Source: Amia ocellicauda
Taxonomy: Eukaryota; Chordata; Actinopteri; Amiiformes; Amiidae
DNA length: 64,000 nt
Direction: 5' to 3'
Assembly (NCBI RefSeq): GCF_036373705.1
Contig: NW_027102660.1
Span: forward strand, 558,001 to 622,000
The notes beneath the pieces are model-generated. The model made no database searches and was not told the DNA's origin. It saw nothing but the letters and a program-made list of their open reading frames with translations. A program made the position numbers and the translations under genes. Position 1 is the first letter of the stretch, and each line of letters opens with the position of its first letter. This document shows, one piece after another, positions 18,693 to 31,579 of the stretch.

Positions 18693-18871
18693 GGTGAAAA
18701 AATAATGAAAACAGCCTTTGAATCATTAGTTTTGTTTTTATTCAACACAATTCTTATACAAAGCAGGGGTTATGGTATAAATAAATGTACAACATTTGAA
18801 AAATAAAAAATAAAAATAAAAAATTGTTTGTCGGGTCATTATTTACAGGGGAGACAAATAAAAACATGAGA
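18693..18871. terminator. Convergent polyadenylation zone, copy B
   Basis: AATAAA at 18780-18785 on the plus strand and TTTATT at 18737-18742 for the minus strand serve facing transcripts. Copies B and C read TTGTTTGTCGGGTCATT where A and D read ATGTTTGTCGAGACATT, a useful marker of copy relationship. Confidence 0.6.
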
Positions 18872-19615
18872 TTAATAAGCTTCCCAACGATGGATAGATC
18901 CTGAGGATGGTCGCTCAGCACGGTCAGAGTAATGAGATATCGGAGTCAGATCAGGCTCCACCTCTTTACACAGACGGATTTTTTGTCGCGTTTCCTGGTT
19001 AGGAACTGTTGATTGGGGCATGTTCAGACAGGCCATCGCCTGTAGGAAAGCATTCCAGCCTACAGGTCGGCGACTATCGGGTACCTTATTAGTGCTAGTG
19101 ACACTCTTCAACAAATCAAACATGTGTGAACCTTTGATCAGTTGTCCTTTAAAAACAAATTCACCCTGTTCATTCCAAGCCGTTACCCGCGGTTTCTGAA
19201 CCATTTTGTGCAGGATATATTCTGCATGTCTTTTGCTTCTGGCCGGCATGTTTCTCAAAACATCCGTTACAACATCTCCCTCTGAACTCTCAACAGGTTC
19301 GGTCACCGCAACATCTTTATCAACCGTTCCCCCCGCATCAGCCCCAGAACCATTTTCTTGAGAGGCCATGGTTAAAGTTAAAATGTTTTGATCTTTTTCA
19401 CCCTGTCTAACCAGACGGAGGTAGCGCTGTAACGTGTTGGTATACAACTGGGCTTTGGAATACTGATTTAAATCGGCCCTGGCCTGTATAGCTTTCATTT
19501 CAGAGTCCAGGTTGTTTTCGGCCGTTTGTCTAATGGGCTCTGGCCCGACAACATTTTTTCTCAGTTTCTCAAGCTGCTCCTGAGGGATCAAAAACATTTT
19601 CTGAGCATATTCCAT
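18872..19615 (-). CDS. Conserved Polinton protein of unknown function (247 aa), copy B
   Basis: Open, and nearly identical to the protein at 332-1075; it has Thr in place of Met in the PIRQ-x-AENN segment, as do C and D. See that entry for features. Confidence 0.8.
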   Translation of the reverse strand: MEYAQKMFLIPQEQLEKLRKNVVGPEPIRQTAENNLDSEMKAIQARADLNQYSKAQLYTNTLQRYLRLVRQGEKDQNILTLTMASQENGSGADAGGTVDKDVAVTEPVESSEGDVVTDVLRNMPARSKRHAEYILHKMVQKPRVTAWNEQGEFVFKGQLIKGSHMFDLLKSVTSTNKVPDSRRPVGWNAFLQAMACLNMPQSTVPNQETRQKIRLCKEVEPDLTPISHYSDRAERPSSGSIHRWEAY

Positions 19616-19617
19616 TA

Positions 19618-19953
19618 TTAACCCACTCTGGAAGCTAGAAGACTGGTTAGGAAAGGCACGGCTATGCTCAACAGCGGTCCTATAAAACCCCCGGTTTGAT
19701 TAATCTTCTTTCTTTTTCTTTTAATAGAATACTTCTTATTAGCGATGATCTTGATAACCGCTTTTTGTTTTTTGAGTTTAGAATGTTGAGAAGGGGTTAG
19801 GGGTATATTATCGCGTAAGATGTTAAAAGCTATTTCACACAGGGTCTCGATCAAATCCGAGGGGGCCCCTGCCAGCACAGCTTTCCTATGGCGCGGGCTC
19901 CTCTCAAATAACATTTGCAAAAGCGGCAGATTTCTTTTAATCCGAACAGACAT
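19618..19953 (-). CDS. Conserved small basic protein (111 aa), copy B
   Basis: Open. It differs from copy A by one visible residue (Asp for Gly in the NILRxNIPL segment). See 1078-1413. Confidence 0.8.
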   Translation of the reverse strand: MSVRIKRNLPLLQMLFERSPRHRKAVLAGAPSDLIETLCEIAFNILRDNIPLTPSQHSKLKKQKAVIKIIANKKYSIKRKRKKINQTGGFIGPLLSIAVPFLTSLLASRVG

Positions 19954-19959
19954 TCTTAT

Positions 19960-20631
19960 TTATTTCCTTTTCTTTAGCACATAGACTGCCGGCCAATCGG
20001 GCGGGCACAAACCTGTTCTGAGGCGAAAGTCTTCTGGGGTTTGTGCTTTTAAGTCCGCAATCAAGTACCCGTAGGGTTTTTTGGTGGCATCCTCAAATGC
20101 CTCCAAAAAGAACTTGGTCTGGTTAGGGTACATTTGACGAGCCAAGACGGTGACCTGTAGTTTATCTCTGGGGTTTTTAAAAAGAATTATATAATTGGCA
20201 TTTAAATTAATAGTGCGGCTTTTTTTACCTTGAAAAAATAGATTTTGAACTAAATAAATAATACTTTAATTCCTATGATGAGTGTACTTTGTGAAAGCTT
20301 TTTCCACTTCACTGTTGTCACCGGCCTGCTCCATCTGGTCATCAAGGATCACTAGGTTAGTTTGACCGGGCGGGAACAAGTCATCGCCACACAACGAGGC
20401 GGGGAGACCTTGCACAAATTTCAGATTATTTTTTTCCGAAGCCAAATCATCGTAGAGAGGTTGCCAGCAAGAGTAACACCACACTATGTTGTCAAGAGCT
20501 TGGGACACGGTTGCGTCCACATCTTCTATGATGTTCTTTATAAGATAGCTCTTCCCCGAATTGGAGGGACCGGCTATAATACAGGAGAAAGGGTGTTGAA
20601 GTCTGTTATCAAAACCACCGCTAATATCCAT
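19960..20631 (-). pseudogene. Packaging ATPase, nonsense mutation, copy B
   Basis: The 224-codon frame has no indel and keeps the normal Walker A GPSNSGKS. A Leu codon has become TAA (plus strand tta at 20266-20268), cutting the protein after 121 residues, past Walker B but before the last third. Copy D has the identical stop and the same neighbouring changes, showing common descent of this segment. Confidence 0.88.
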
Positions 20632-23600
20632 AAGGCAGAGTGGTATAATCAGTCTTCAACACTCTTTTATTGTACACCACCCTGAATCGTTTGTTTAGTG
20701 ATCTATTTTCCAACGTGTACCCCTTTTTATTGCGATAGATCTGATTTCCGGCTGTAATAATCTCACGAGGAGGCGCGTCTTTCTCGGTTAAAAAACTTTC
20801 TACCAGGGTCGTCAGAGACTTGATGTTAATGAGCTTGTTGTTACAATGGTTCAGAGTGAAACCCTTAACTTTCATACAGGTCTTACCCGCAGCCGTTCTG
20901 TATGCGTAAGTCTTAGGACCCCCTGAAACAAACTCCACTATGTGGTCCTGAGGATCTAGTTCGCTCGTTAACTCCCCAAGGTAGTCCCCGAGGGGAGGGA
21001 CCCAATCCCCTGGCCTGGTGACAAAGATTACAGAGTCAGTATCATGATAGAGCGTGCGTTCCTGCAACTGATCCATTAAGTTGTACAGTTCAAGCCGGGC
21101 GTAAGCCGTGGTAAAAACCGCTATGAAAACATTAACATTCCCCTGTTTGGTGGGGAAATCTTTAGGGGCCCTCCACTGGACCTGTGCCACGTGGTCATTT
21201 AAGAATTGAAAGTGTGATACTGCATGTTGTTTGGAAAACATAAATTCTATGAACAGTTCAGGGGTTTTAATCAAGGTTGTGTTTAGACGGTAATTTCTTT
21301 CCCCAAACTTACCCCACAGACTGTTTAAAATCAGTTTGGACATTTGTCTCTTGGCGGGGTTTACAGTTATGTTCCCCGGCTCTAGACGGATCCCTTCCTT
21401 TTCAAAATATTGCTGAACGTATCGCTCTTTGGCCGCGGAGTCAACACACCATGAGGGATAGCCCGATGCCTCCTGTTTCCCTTTCAGATGGATCATAATG
21501 TAATCAGCAAAAAGAGTATCAGTTTTTTCAGAAAAATGCCAAACCTCATACACCTTACCGACTCTGTAACCTTTCTCCACCGCCTTGTCAAGCTCAATGC
21601 TACACCAGACACCCGTCAGCGCTCTCTCTTCATCACTGTGCAGACAAGAGGTAGTTTGATTTTCAGTTTCCACACACGTTCTACACAGAGGGAACATCAA
21701 TTTTCCCGAACACCTGTAAGGCAACACGGGTAAGAACAGCTCGCGAGGAGGGTACATGGTGACTTTGATCAAACTAAAGTAATGTCCGATTTCGAGAAAG
21801 TCACGATAAACAATGGTTGGACGCCCCACCGGGTACATTTTGGTCTTGTTGACATAAGGGTACAGACTGGTGAAATCATAGTAATCTACTCTCTCACCCT
21901 CCTTTACCTCATAATGTAAACAGAGGGCATTGGTACAACCCCCAAATAACGCATCCCGGGGCTCTAGACATTCAGGAAAGTCCAAGGTTTCCATAAACCG
22001 TTGTACCCCCGCATCCTGTTGCTTCAGGGTCGTCCACTCGTGTTCCCAAATCACCAGCACTTTCAAACCATAGGTGTTTTTTAAAGTTTCAATTCGTTCC
22101 TGGAAATCATAGTACATATCACCGCAGAGTTTTAGTGTTACGGGGTTAAAGGTGTTTGGGTCAAAGCACTGAGGACAGCCATGGTAAATACAACCGGCAA
22201 ACTCATAAGCGGTACGCCGCCCGGACACGTCGCTAAAACCGTCTAAGTAGTAAGGCCCCATTTTTACTTCCCCTTGATTTAAAGCATGTCTGATGAAGAT
22301 GTTATCCCGGGCACTCAGGTATTCCACCCACTGTATGGAGACAGTCGAAAAGTTCTTTTGTCTAGCACGATAGTTGTCAGAAGTGGTGACCGCTATAGTG
22401 TTTTTCTGCAAGAAATTGGACCGATACATTTTCATGCAGAGAGACGCTATGGTCACACTTTGCAAAGGGTTGAGACCCGATGTGTTGATAACCTCGGCGC
22501 AGAAACGCACACAGGCTTCTTTAAGGATCACCACATCATTTTTACAATAAGCGGCCATCTCTTCTCGGAAATCAAAAACACCTCACTTAACCGTATTGTA
22601 CCATTTAAAGAATTCCTCCCTCTCATGAGACATCATAGTATCAGCCCCATAATAAGAGGCGGGCGGGTAGGACCCTTGATAATTTTGAGTGTCCTTAGTA
22701 TTAAAAAAATGGCAGAACCAACCTTTCTTCTGAGCCTCAAAACCCAGAGCCTTAGGCAAAGCGCTCAATTTCATGGGGAGGAAATTTAACAAGTCTATGT
22801 AACGTTAGTTGAAAGCTTCGTCGGTGAAACACATGATCTTGCTACCCTGAGCTATTATTCTTGGGGTCACCCCATTTTCCACCAGATACTTCATCAAAAT
22901 GTAAGAATCATAACCCTTAGCATTGTGGGCAATAAATGTGTAATTGAGGTATTTTGGACCTCGATACCGCGTAAAGAAATCCCTGACACAACTCTCACCG
23001 CTAGCTGACCACTCACGATCCAACATGTCAATACAGTGTATATAATTAGCAACGTGGACCCCGTTTTCTTGCCGGCATTCAAAATCAAAAAAGACATACC
23101 AGTTGTGCGGCGGCTCCTTTTTAACCGGCTGAATAAAGCACTGGTGTTCGGACCCCGGGGTTAAATCAGCATTACAGATCCTGCATCTCGGCTCCAGACA
23201 TTTGTGTGGTTTAACCTCATGAAAACGGTACTGGAGGCAACACTGCGGGCAACATTTAGTTTGATCACAATAACTCCATTTTTTAACCCCTCTCAGCAGC
23301 GGCCCTCTGTACCTTATGCTCGGAAAAACAGAACGCTGAGAGACAAATCCTTAAGCAATCTTTACATCGGATGGTAGGGGCCAAACCCTTACGACATTGC
23401 GGATTGAAACAGACGTTACAGTAACCGTCACAGCGGTGCTTAAGCTTATCATTGAAGGCCTTATAACACCAATGACAAACATACGAACAACCCAAAAAAG
23501 CCGTCAAACTCTTTATTCCAAAGTAATGACTATCACTTAGGAAGAGAAACAGTGTCTGTGTATGGGTTTCAGGATGTGTCTGAAATTTCACAAATACTTC

Positions 23601-24754
23601 CTTTACCTCACAACGGTACCACACAACAATTTTTAAAGACAACAACTCCTCAAACTTGGTGATGTCTGAAAAGGCAACCATCTGTTGAGAGTTTAAGCCG
23701 GCCCTCTGATGAAGCATTAAAGCCTCTTGCAGAGCTTGGGGTTCAGGCATGTCGGGGGTGAGTAGTTTTATTAAACTGTAAGCAAAACAGAGCTTATTGT
23801 CCCCACTGGAACTCACCACTAATTGCCTGAGCTTGGTCCTAATTATGTCGTTCTTCAAGCATTTCGACAGTCATCTAAGCGCCCCACCCTCAGGGTTACG
23901 AACCACATTCATTACCAGAGACAGACTTTCATCAGCTAAGATGGCTGCGTTACTTTGCAATAACGCTTCGATTTTAGCCAGACGTCTAAATTATCTCCAC
24001 TCAGCATTACAGATAGGTTGCTAAACAAATCATCCCCTCTGAGTTCTAACTGTACAACATCTCGAGGTCTGACCCTTTCAGCAACCTGTTCAAGCATTTT
24101 CTGCAAGGCCTCGTGTATGTTGACAAATATTTCTGCATAATTGTCACAATTTAAAAGTTCTGCAAAATTAAAACGCTGAATCATTTCAAAATTGTTATAG
24201 GCCGGTCTATCTATAATCACGGGATCACTGGTACTCTTGGACACATCATCATTTTGAACAAAGCCTTCACCCCCTACATTCTCACAGAGCATGTCCTCCA
24301 CAGCCTTATCAGTCTCAGAACCCTCCACATTCCGAACACCCCCACTGCTGACATCTACAAAACCCCCTTTTTGAGGAGGCTCATTTAAAGCCTGTAAAAG
24401 TCCTTCAAAGATATCCAACCGGTTAATGTCAAGACCCTCCTCTATAGTGATGGCTGCTTCTGCCGCCATCCTGTGTTCTAATTGTCTCAAATCATTTATA
24501 ATAGGGGCAGAATTTGGTCGGGGTAGCTCCTCCAAAGCCTCCACCATTTCAAACAAATCGGGGTGAACTAGGGGGTGAACCTCTATAAGCGCTACCGGTG
24601 GGAGGTGGTTATTTAGATCATTGACCATCTGTAACAGGTCGGGGTTCACCGGTAAGTCTGTTAATTCACATTCTATCGGTGGTAATTGGGGGTTATTTAA
24701 ATCATTTATCATTTGTAATAGTTCCAGGTTCATTGGGACATCAGAGGAGTTCAC
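20621..24754 (-). pseudogene. DNA polymerase B, broken, copy B
   Basis: The C-terminal 645 codons (20621-22558) are open and hold exonuclease III and polymerase motifs A, B and C, including YHDTDS. Upstream breaks are TGA at 22583-22585, the all-copy TAA at 22805-22807, a frameshift near 23290, TGA at 23871-23873 and the all-copy frameshift near 23984. Copy D shares every one of these. Exonuclease I FFDFECRQ is intact. The N-terminal part (23936-24754) has three repeats of an LLQMxNDLNN-type motif. Confidence 0.88.
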
Positions 24755-24916
24755 AACAGGGCCGGGGATGTTCTCTCGGGAAGGTCTTTTTGGGGCCCTA
24801 GCTTGTTCATAATCCTTTAGTTTGTGAGTTCTTTTACCAAGTCAGGACATTTTTTAATTTATTTTTTATTTTTCCAACAACCCACAATAGTAAGGCGTTT
24901 TGTGTCTATTAAAACA

Positions 24917-27065
24917 TTAAATACGGTACAATTCGTTAGTAAGGGTATTAATAAGGGTGTTTTGGCTCTCTATCACCAGGTTTTGCCCCACTAACACAAG
25001 TCTTTGATTTTGTAACAAAGTATGTAGCAACTCATGCCGACCTTCAGGAAGTAGCTTCGGGGGCTGGTGGCCTGGCTCAGCTTCAAAGGATGGTCGCTCC
25101 GGTAAATCTCGGTCGAAGGAGGCAGGGAGCGAGCGTATACTCATGGACGGAGACCAAGAAGGCCTTTGCGGTGACACCCTGGCCAAGCGCGGGGTACTGT
25201 TCCGCGTTTCTGTAGCCAAGAAACGGGTCTGGGGGGACGATGTTGAAACCAGGCCGTCGTTGGGTGGTGTGTCAGCCCTGACTGACGGCGACCCCTGAGG
25301 TTGTTGGATGCCTGTATTTGTTCCGCCCGACAATGCGGCGGGCTGAATCTGGGGTGTTGAATTACCCCCAGAAGGCTGTGGCCTGAGTAGATGTTGGGGG
25401 GTCTCCAAGACCACCGTGGGGGATCCTATCGGTGATCTCACCGGGGAAGATGTTTGATCCCACTTAGACGGGGTAATTGTCCTCAATAGCTCATCCACAG
25501 AATGACTATCCCAAGAGTCTTGGGAAGAATAAAAATATACATTACATTTACATCTTTAAACGGTGACAGAAATCAAACTTAAAACAACATGTCCAGGACA
25601 TTCAAAACCTTTAGCTTTTTTAAACCTTTGAAAATAGCCTTAGACATTCACTACAACGCCTTATTATTTACAGACAATATATTTATTAGGACTTGATAAT
25701 AAATGTAAAACAGAGAAGCCGCTGTAAATAAACTGTTTCTTAAATGTTTCTTTAAAAACTGTAATATTGTTAATAAAACACACACACACACAACAACATT
25801 TCATTTTTAAACGAACCTTCCAAGTGTAAACGCTTCCTGATCCCGGGACTTCCTGTTTCACAAATGTTTTCACGATCTGTTTAAATATTAAATACAATGA
25901 ACACCTTCAAGCCTTTTCCTACAACCACTTTAAAACAGAAGTATAATAGCGGGAGATAAGCCAAACAACTTACTAAACCCTTTCGGACGTCTTTACTTCC
26001 TAACCAGACGGTACGGCAATCGGTCATTTCTAAACACGTTCCCCAGAAACAAGCATAGACCTGTCCGGACTTCTAAAGATCTTTCCCAGAACCCCCCGCC
26101 CTACAGGAAACGGTCACCCATCGCTTAAATATTAGCCATCAACGGGCAAACAAAGCCCTTTTAAAAACATTAAAGTTTGAAAGATCTTACTTACCTCCAC
26201 AGAATAATCGTTTCTTATGTTTTTCGGCTGGTTTAGCTTTTTGCACCGCTGTGAAGGTAAGAGACATGTTTAACCTTTAACCACACCGCTTTATAAAAAG
26301 CTTTAACCTCTTACAGGCTGCAGACATATACTCACAGCTATCAGATACCGGGGCTAACGGCCTTTCAGATTCTTGAAAGGTTACGGTTCTCGAAGGTAAA
26401 ACGAAACAAGCCCTCGATGTGGAAGGCCTTTCGTTGTCTCGAACCACGTTTCTTAATACTGTTAGACAGGATAATTTTTTAAAATTAACAAAACTGGACT
26501 CAAACATCTTACAGAAACGTTATACAAACAAACAGGGGTTTAGTTCTTACCCGGTCGGCAGACAGCCTGTCTAGGGACAACCACTTCTCTTGGTCGATCC
26601 TCGGAGACATTAATCACAGGCCTTTCGATAGTTTCTGTGTAATTAAAGAGACCGGCATTAATATATATTAAAACGTTTTCATAACTCTAATGAGCCGCTT
26701 CAAAACCACACACACCCATGCATAAGAACCCATGAGCGCAAACACAAAAATCTTACCGTCGTTGTTCCAGATGATCTCCTCAGCGTTGGGAATTAACTCC
26801 TGTTGACTGGTTGAAAAATAATTTTACAGAACTTAAAACAGATGTTATAGCCTTATTTACAATACATGCACACAACACGCTCTGAGTCAATGAAAATAAT
26901 CTGAAGACTTGCCTAAAAACTCGTTTAAATCGAATCGCTGATGTTGTTTCCGGACATTGTTGATCTTTAGTCTTAAATCGAAAGGTCAGTATGAGTCTGT
27001 CGAGCTGAAGACCAGACCTTCATACTTATACTGATGGCCACATGCCGGATCTGTTTGTAAGGCAT
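24917..27065 (-). CDS. Candidate spliced Ser/Pro-rich gene, copy B (one acceptor lost)
   Basis: Exons equivalent to copy A lie at 24917-25518, 26195-26248, 26336-26458, 26551-26634, 26757-26810 and 27026-27065. The acceptor before the exon 26757-26810 reads CAA where other copies read CAG, so normal splicing would fail or move four bases to the next AG. The final exon differs from A/D at several residues (for example a start MDELL and a PPKLLPEG segment). Confidence 0.5.
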
Positions 27066-27527
27066 TGTTCTGGTCTGGCCTTTGTGCCACCCTGTTACCA
27101 ATTAACATATCAAAACCAACCAATAAAATGACACTGCATCAAATTTCAAATAGAAACCAAGATGGAGACGATCTCTCTCCTCTCTACTCTAAACTTTTAT
27201 TAGAACCTTTTGGTCTCTCAAAAAAACATTTTTAAGCATCAAGACCTATAGTCAACAACCACTAAGAATATTTCAGGCCTTTATAAGCGCTAAAAAACAA
27301 CCTGAGCCTAGAAAATAACTATAAAGATCAAAAATAACTAGCGCTTTTACAGTGATTTTTTTTTTTTTTTTTTATAGCGATGCTTTGTTTGGTATTAAAC
27401 AAGTCACAAACTACTCAGAACAGCGTTTATCCCCGCAAAAGAGATATTTGGGTTTATTTTACAAAGCTTATAAATTATATAGGTTAAAAGTATTCTGAAT
27501 GTTTTGATATCACACGCCATACCAACT
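27066..27527. promoter_or_regulatory. Non-coding right end, copy B
   Basis: No gene is seen. It matches 8524-8985 apart from substitutions and a pure poly-T tract near 27356-27373 where other copies have T runs broken by A. Confidence 0.45.
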
Positions 27528-28216
27528 GTTGTCTTCTACACCTTACGGTAGCAACAAATCTAACTACTGCTTTACTTTAACAATAATAATGACGGCGACC
27601 ACGATGACAACAAGAACAACAACAACAAGAACAACAACAACAACATCATCATCATCATCATCATCAGATTTTAATTAAAAGTGGCTACACCAGCGTTTAC
27701 AATTTCAACCTGTCGACGGACGGACGCTCTGAGTGCATCGATTGCGGGCACTCCAATGAAGAAAAGACACCCACCGCCTCCGGGGAACCACGAGGGCAAG
27801 CATGACGAAAAGGGCCAGCCCACAGTAGGCTGTTTCCGCCCGGTTTCGAACCGGGGACCTTTCGCGCGTTAGGCGAACGTGATAACCACTACACTACGGA
27901 AACTGACACCGCTGCCTCTTGCTTCAAATGGTTACCGTTAAAGCCTGCTGGTAAAACGGGCTCAGGTGTTTCAGGTCGGCTAGGCTGTGAGAAGTGCGGC
28001 GAAAGGATGCCATTTTCACAGACCTGTTTGGCATTGCTAAAGGGCACATCAGGACACTTCGGAAACTCTTTCAAAGGCAGGACGCCCTGCGCTCTGACAG
28101 TGCCTGCACTTAACCCAACAAGGTGATGCTGAATGGCTTGTTCAAACGGCTGGTGGTCTTCCGTCACCACCAGACTATGAGAGCTATACTGCGCCTTCAA
28201 CTACATAAGAGTAGAT
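27528..28216. repeat. Spacer S2: single tRNA-Val repeat between copies B and C
   Basis: One 670-bp unit of the repeat seen in S1, with CAA/TCA microsatellite, tRNA-Val and hairpin segment. It lacks a short stretch near 27990 relative to S1 block 1. It ends at AGTAGGG (28217), the left end of copy C. Confidence 0.85.
27831..27903 (-). tRNA. tRNA-Val (AAC)
   Basis: Intact 73-nt cloverleaf with anticodon AAC and a perfect B box. Its D arm (TAGTGGTTATC) matches the common vertebrate sequence better than the other AAC copies do. Confidence 0.92.
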
Positions 28217-28512
28217 AGTAGGGTTTTTTGGGCGCGGCCTATTTTGTTATGACGTATGCCCTAAGCTTATTAATATTCCTACGTCATAATTGGGGGGCGT
28301 GATTTTAGGTAGAGTTATTTCCTTAATTATTCCTACGTCATATCCGTCAGAAAGTGTGCACCCATAAAACCCTGAACAACAAGGCCACCCATAAATACCC
28401 CCACCCCTCTGAAGGCAACGCCCCGAAACTCTCCTCTCTATTTAAGAACCCGCGCTTCTTTTAGGCAATACCTCTTTAATTCTCAGCATCTGAAACATCC
28501 CGCTTCTTCAAC
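28217..28512 (+). promoter_or_regulatory. Left terminus and early promoter, copy C
   Basis: As in copy B, but the third CRE-type site is intact (CTACGTCAT near 28334), so three TGACGT-class sites lie within 90 bases. Confidence 0.55.
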
Positions 28513-28917
28513 ATGTCCAGCGACATCAACATGAAACCCCGCAAGAAACAATCCCGGGCAAGGGTTCCTGTACTCACCAATTTGAAGATTGAACGCTCCT
28601 GGGTGTTGTTCTGGGGGGCTCGACGGGGTTACCGCTTTAAAAGGGATCCCAGCTATGTTGGAGTGGAGCTTTTTGCTTTGGGAGAGAAGGAGGGTACGTT
28701 GGAACCTTTTGAGACGGTAATTGAATACTCTTATGAGGACTGGTTGAAGGTGATGGCCTGGAGAGATCTGGGGCTTGTGGATAAGACTCTAGAAGGCTTG
28801 CAAGAGGGTCCAAGAGAATGCGAAATGGAGTCTCCGACTCAGGGTTTTGAAAGGTGTGAATGGGAAAGCTTGCAGAACTACGACAGACGACGTGTGGGGT
28901 TTTGGAGGGGGGTCTGA
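28513..28917 (+). CDS. Early gene 1 with 281-bp deletion, copy C
   Basis: 134 codons, same deletion joint and premature end as copy B. One visible difference is Phe for Leu in the VGVELxAL segment, a state shared with copy D. Confidence 0.55.
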   Translation: MSSDINMKPRKKQSRARVPVLTNLKIERSWVLFWGARRGYRFKRDPSYVGVELFALGEKEGTLEPFETVIEYSYEDWLKVMAWRDLGLVDKTLEGLQEGPRECEMESPTQGFERCEWESLQNYDRRRVGFWRGV

Positions 28918-29020
28918 CGGCTCAGGGGCTACTCTCTTCTAAGAGGGCGGTGTGTCGTGACGTAGTGAAGAGATAGGATAAAAGGTGCAACAATTCATTC
29001 ATGGTTTAAAATTAAAGAGA

Positions 29021-29864
29021 ATGTCTTACCCGAAAGCTGCGGACGTCGACAGGCTCTACAGGCCTCTTCAAACCCGGGATCACCCCTGGTTCTATTCCCC
29101 ATATTTTGTATACACTCTGGAACCCTTTGACTGTGGTTACTCTCCAAGACCTCAGACCCCGGTCCCTCAGGACGAAACAACATGCGGTGCGATGGATGTC
29201 CAAATGAGTCTCGGGGATCCCCAGCCTCTGGAGCTCATGGAGGGCCTCGATTTTGCCGAACTGTCTACCGTCTGTGCGTCTCAGGAGGGGGTCAGTCCAA
29301 TGGATGGAGAAACACAAACCACCAGGCGACCCAATGAGCATCGGACTGTCCCGGGGGCGTGATGAAGACGCAGGATTTATGCCCGGGGTATGTGACCAAG
29401 TAAGCAGAGTGGTTAAAAGCACCCTGGTGTATATTCTGAGTGCTCTCATCGACCGAGCTCTGAAAGAAGTCTGTCGGGGGTGTGAAGTGAATCACCCCAG
29501 TCAGTTGAGACACAGTTGTTTGTTTGAACCAGACCGTTACTATTTCCTGTTCTATTTCAATGTGTTTTACAGAAGACTGAACAAACCGTGGCTGAAACCG
29601 GCACTAATCAAGGCGCTGTCTTACTCCCACATACATGTCACTGCGGGACAAGTCCAGAAAATCATAGATGAGATTTTGCTGGAGCTGAAAAAGGAGCCGT
29701 TTATAATAGAGAAACTTGGGCAGCTGGTCAATGACCTGGATGAGCCGAGTAGAAAAACCGCTGGCAAGCTAAAAGCTTATTTCTTCAGTAAAGAAGTTAA
29801 AGCTGGGGGCAGCGACGAGGAATTCGACATCTACGCCACTGATTCAGACTCTGACCTGAACTAA
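29021..29864 (+). pseudogene. Cys/His (HPSQ) early gene, frameshifted, copy C
   Basis: Five bases are missing near 29315 relative to copies B, D and E, so the N-terminal 98 codons end in a wrong frame at 29362. The Cys/His cluster and the rest of the C-terminal part remain readable in the frame ending at 29864. Confidence 0.75.
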
Positions 29865-29876
29865 GGGACTTTGAAC

Positions 29877-30044
29877 ATGGGGAATGTTCTGGACTGCTTC
29901 TGCAACTGGTTCTGTCATCAACACTCTGTAGCTAACCTGAGAGCGCTATTACACCATGTGCTTGACAGAAAAGTAGCCAACGCGAGCCTTTTCTCTACAG
30001 ATTTAACCATCGATGAGGATCAACTTTCAAACCTGGAAAAGTGA
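29877..30044 (+). CDS. Small MGN-start early ORF (55 aa), copy C
   Basis: Same as 13897-14064, with Val for Ala at residue 18 (GTA for GCA), shared with D. The TGA before the next in-frame ATG is kept. Confidence 0.5.
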   Translation: MGNVLDCFCNWFCHQHSVANLRALLHHVLDRKVANASLFSTDLTIDEDQLSNLEK

Positions 30045-30269
30045 ATGGCTGCTGTAACAAAGACCGGGGGGTACGAACACTGGGATGAAGCGCTCAAGGG
30101 GGCCAAGAATGATATTAGGCCATATCATCAACATCTGTATGACCTTTTGCTGAGCATGTTTAATACACCTCTGTTTACTTTTAAAATAGGTCATATTGTT
30201 GTTTTATTTACATATGTAACTGAGGTGTGTGCCTACAAGAAAAAGAAACAGGTATATTTGTTGATATAG
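30045..30269 (+). CDS. Small BH1-like early ORF (74 aa), copy C
   Basis: Same as 14065-14289 with four visible changes (Ala for Gly, Tyr for Phe and Lys for Ile among them). The BH1-like segment is unchanged. Confidence 0.45.
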   Translation: MAAVTKTGGYEHWDEALKGAKNDIRPYHQHLYDLLLSMFNTPLFTFKIGHIVVLFTYVTEVCAYKKKKQVYLLI

Positions 30270-30441
30270 ATCAAGTAACCAATCATCTGATTTCTTTTTG
30301 TCTGGACCGTAGAAAAAATTGTTGTGTATGTTATACTTTTCTCAAATGTCTAAAAAGGGGTATCTGCTCTCCTGAAGTTGAATAAAAAACCTTGTATAAA
30401 AACTTTGCGCATAGTGTGGGTCTGTTTGGTTATTTGACAGA

Positions 30442-31533
30442 ATGACTCGGCAAGCTCCCCAAATGCAGGAACTATACTACAACCCAGCCAAGATTGGGGG
30501 TTTGGCGGGTAAGAAGGGTTTTCAAAGAGGACTCGCTGAGGCCGGAGTGAAGGTTAATGATGTGGTTGTTTCAGAATGGTTACGGGAACAAGACGCCTAT
30601 ACCTTACATAAACCTCTCAGGATTAACTTTAAAAGAAACCGCGTATATGCAACTGACATAGACTCACAATGGCAAATGGATCTAGTCGATATGTCAAATT
30701 TATCAAAACATAACAATGGTCACAAATTGATGTTGATGTGTATCGATGTGTTATCAAAATATGCCTGGGCTCGCATTCTACATAATAAAACAGGTCGGGC
30801 GGTGACAAGGGCCTTTGAGGATATATTGTCCCAGGGTCGATGTCCTAAAAAACTGCAGACTGATAAAGGAAAAGAGTTTCTCAACAGAGAATTTCAGAAT
30901 CTACTGAAGAGACACAAAATACATCATTTCACCACCGGTAATGAGCTTAGGGCATCGGTAGTGGAGAGGTTTAACCGCACCATAAAGACCAAAATGTGGA
31001 GATATTTTACAGCGGTCAACACGTTCAAGTATTTTGATAAAGTTCAAGATTTTATCGATGCTTACAACCAAGGGTATCACACCAGTATTAAAATGAAGCC
31101 TTTAGATGTTGATCAAAGTAATTCTTTTAAGGTCTATAAAAAATTATACCGACCATTTATTAAGAAGGGAAAAACTACTTATTAGTTCAACATCGGTGAT
31201 GTGGTTCGCGTTTCAAAGCTAAGGAGTACTTTTGCCAAAGGTTATGAACAAACATTTTCTGACGAATATTTTACAGTTACCGAACAGTTGGCTAGAGACC
31301 CCCCCGTGTACCGGTTAAAAGACTATGACAGGGAGGATATAGAAGGAACGTTTTACGAAGCCGAGTTACAAAAAATTATTGTGGGTAAAGACAGTGTATA
31401 CAGAGTTGAAAAGATATTAGCTGAAAAAACCCAGAACCGGAAAAAATATGTGTTGATGAAATGGCTTGGATGGCCTGAAAAGTTCAATAGTTGGGTCCCG
31501 GAACAACAGGTTTGCGATATTCAATCCTTATAA
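30442..31533 (+). pseudogene. Integrase, stop at codon 248, copy C
   Basis: No frameshift. TAG at 31183-31185 is the same Lys-to-stop change as copy B. D80, D141, E175 and the chromodomain are otherwise present. Confidence 0.9.
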
Positions 31534-31579
31534 CAACATGCCCGCGGGTGTGTTGGGGGCATTACTTTCGATTCTCAAG

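Larger units (their letters stand above)
12232..27527. mobile_element. Adintovirus/Polinton copy B (complete length, 15.3 kb)
   Basis: Both ends are present. The left end is AGTAGGG at 12232, where sequence departs from the tRNA repeat. The right end lies at 27522-27527, where the CCTACT of other copies reads CCAACT. All fourteen genes of the element are present. The major capsid, protease, Cys/His early gene and the two conserved minus-strand genes are open; integrase, PolB, ATPase, penton and core genes are broken. No long terminal inverted repeat is visible, and the six bases outside each end (GTAGAT and GTTGTC) do not match. Confidence 0.88.
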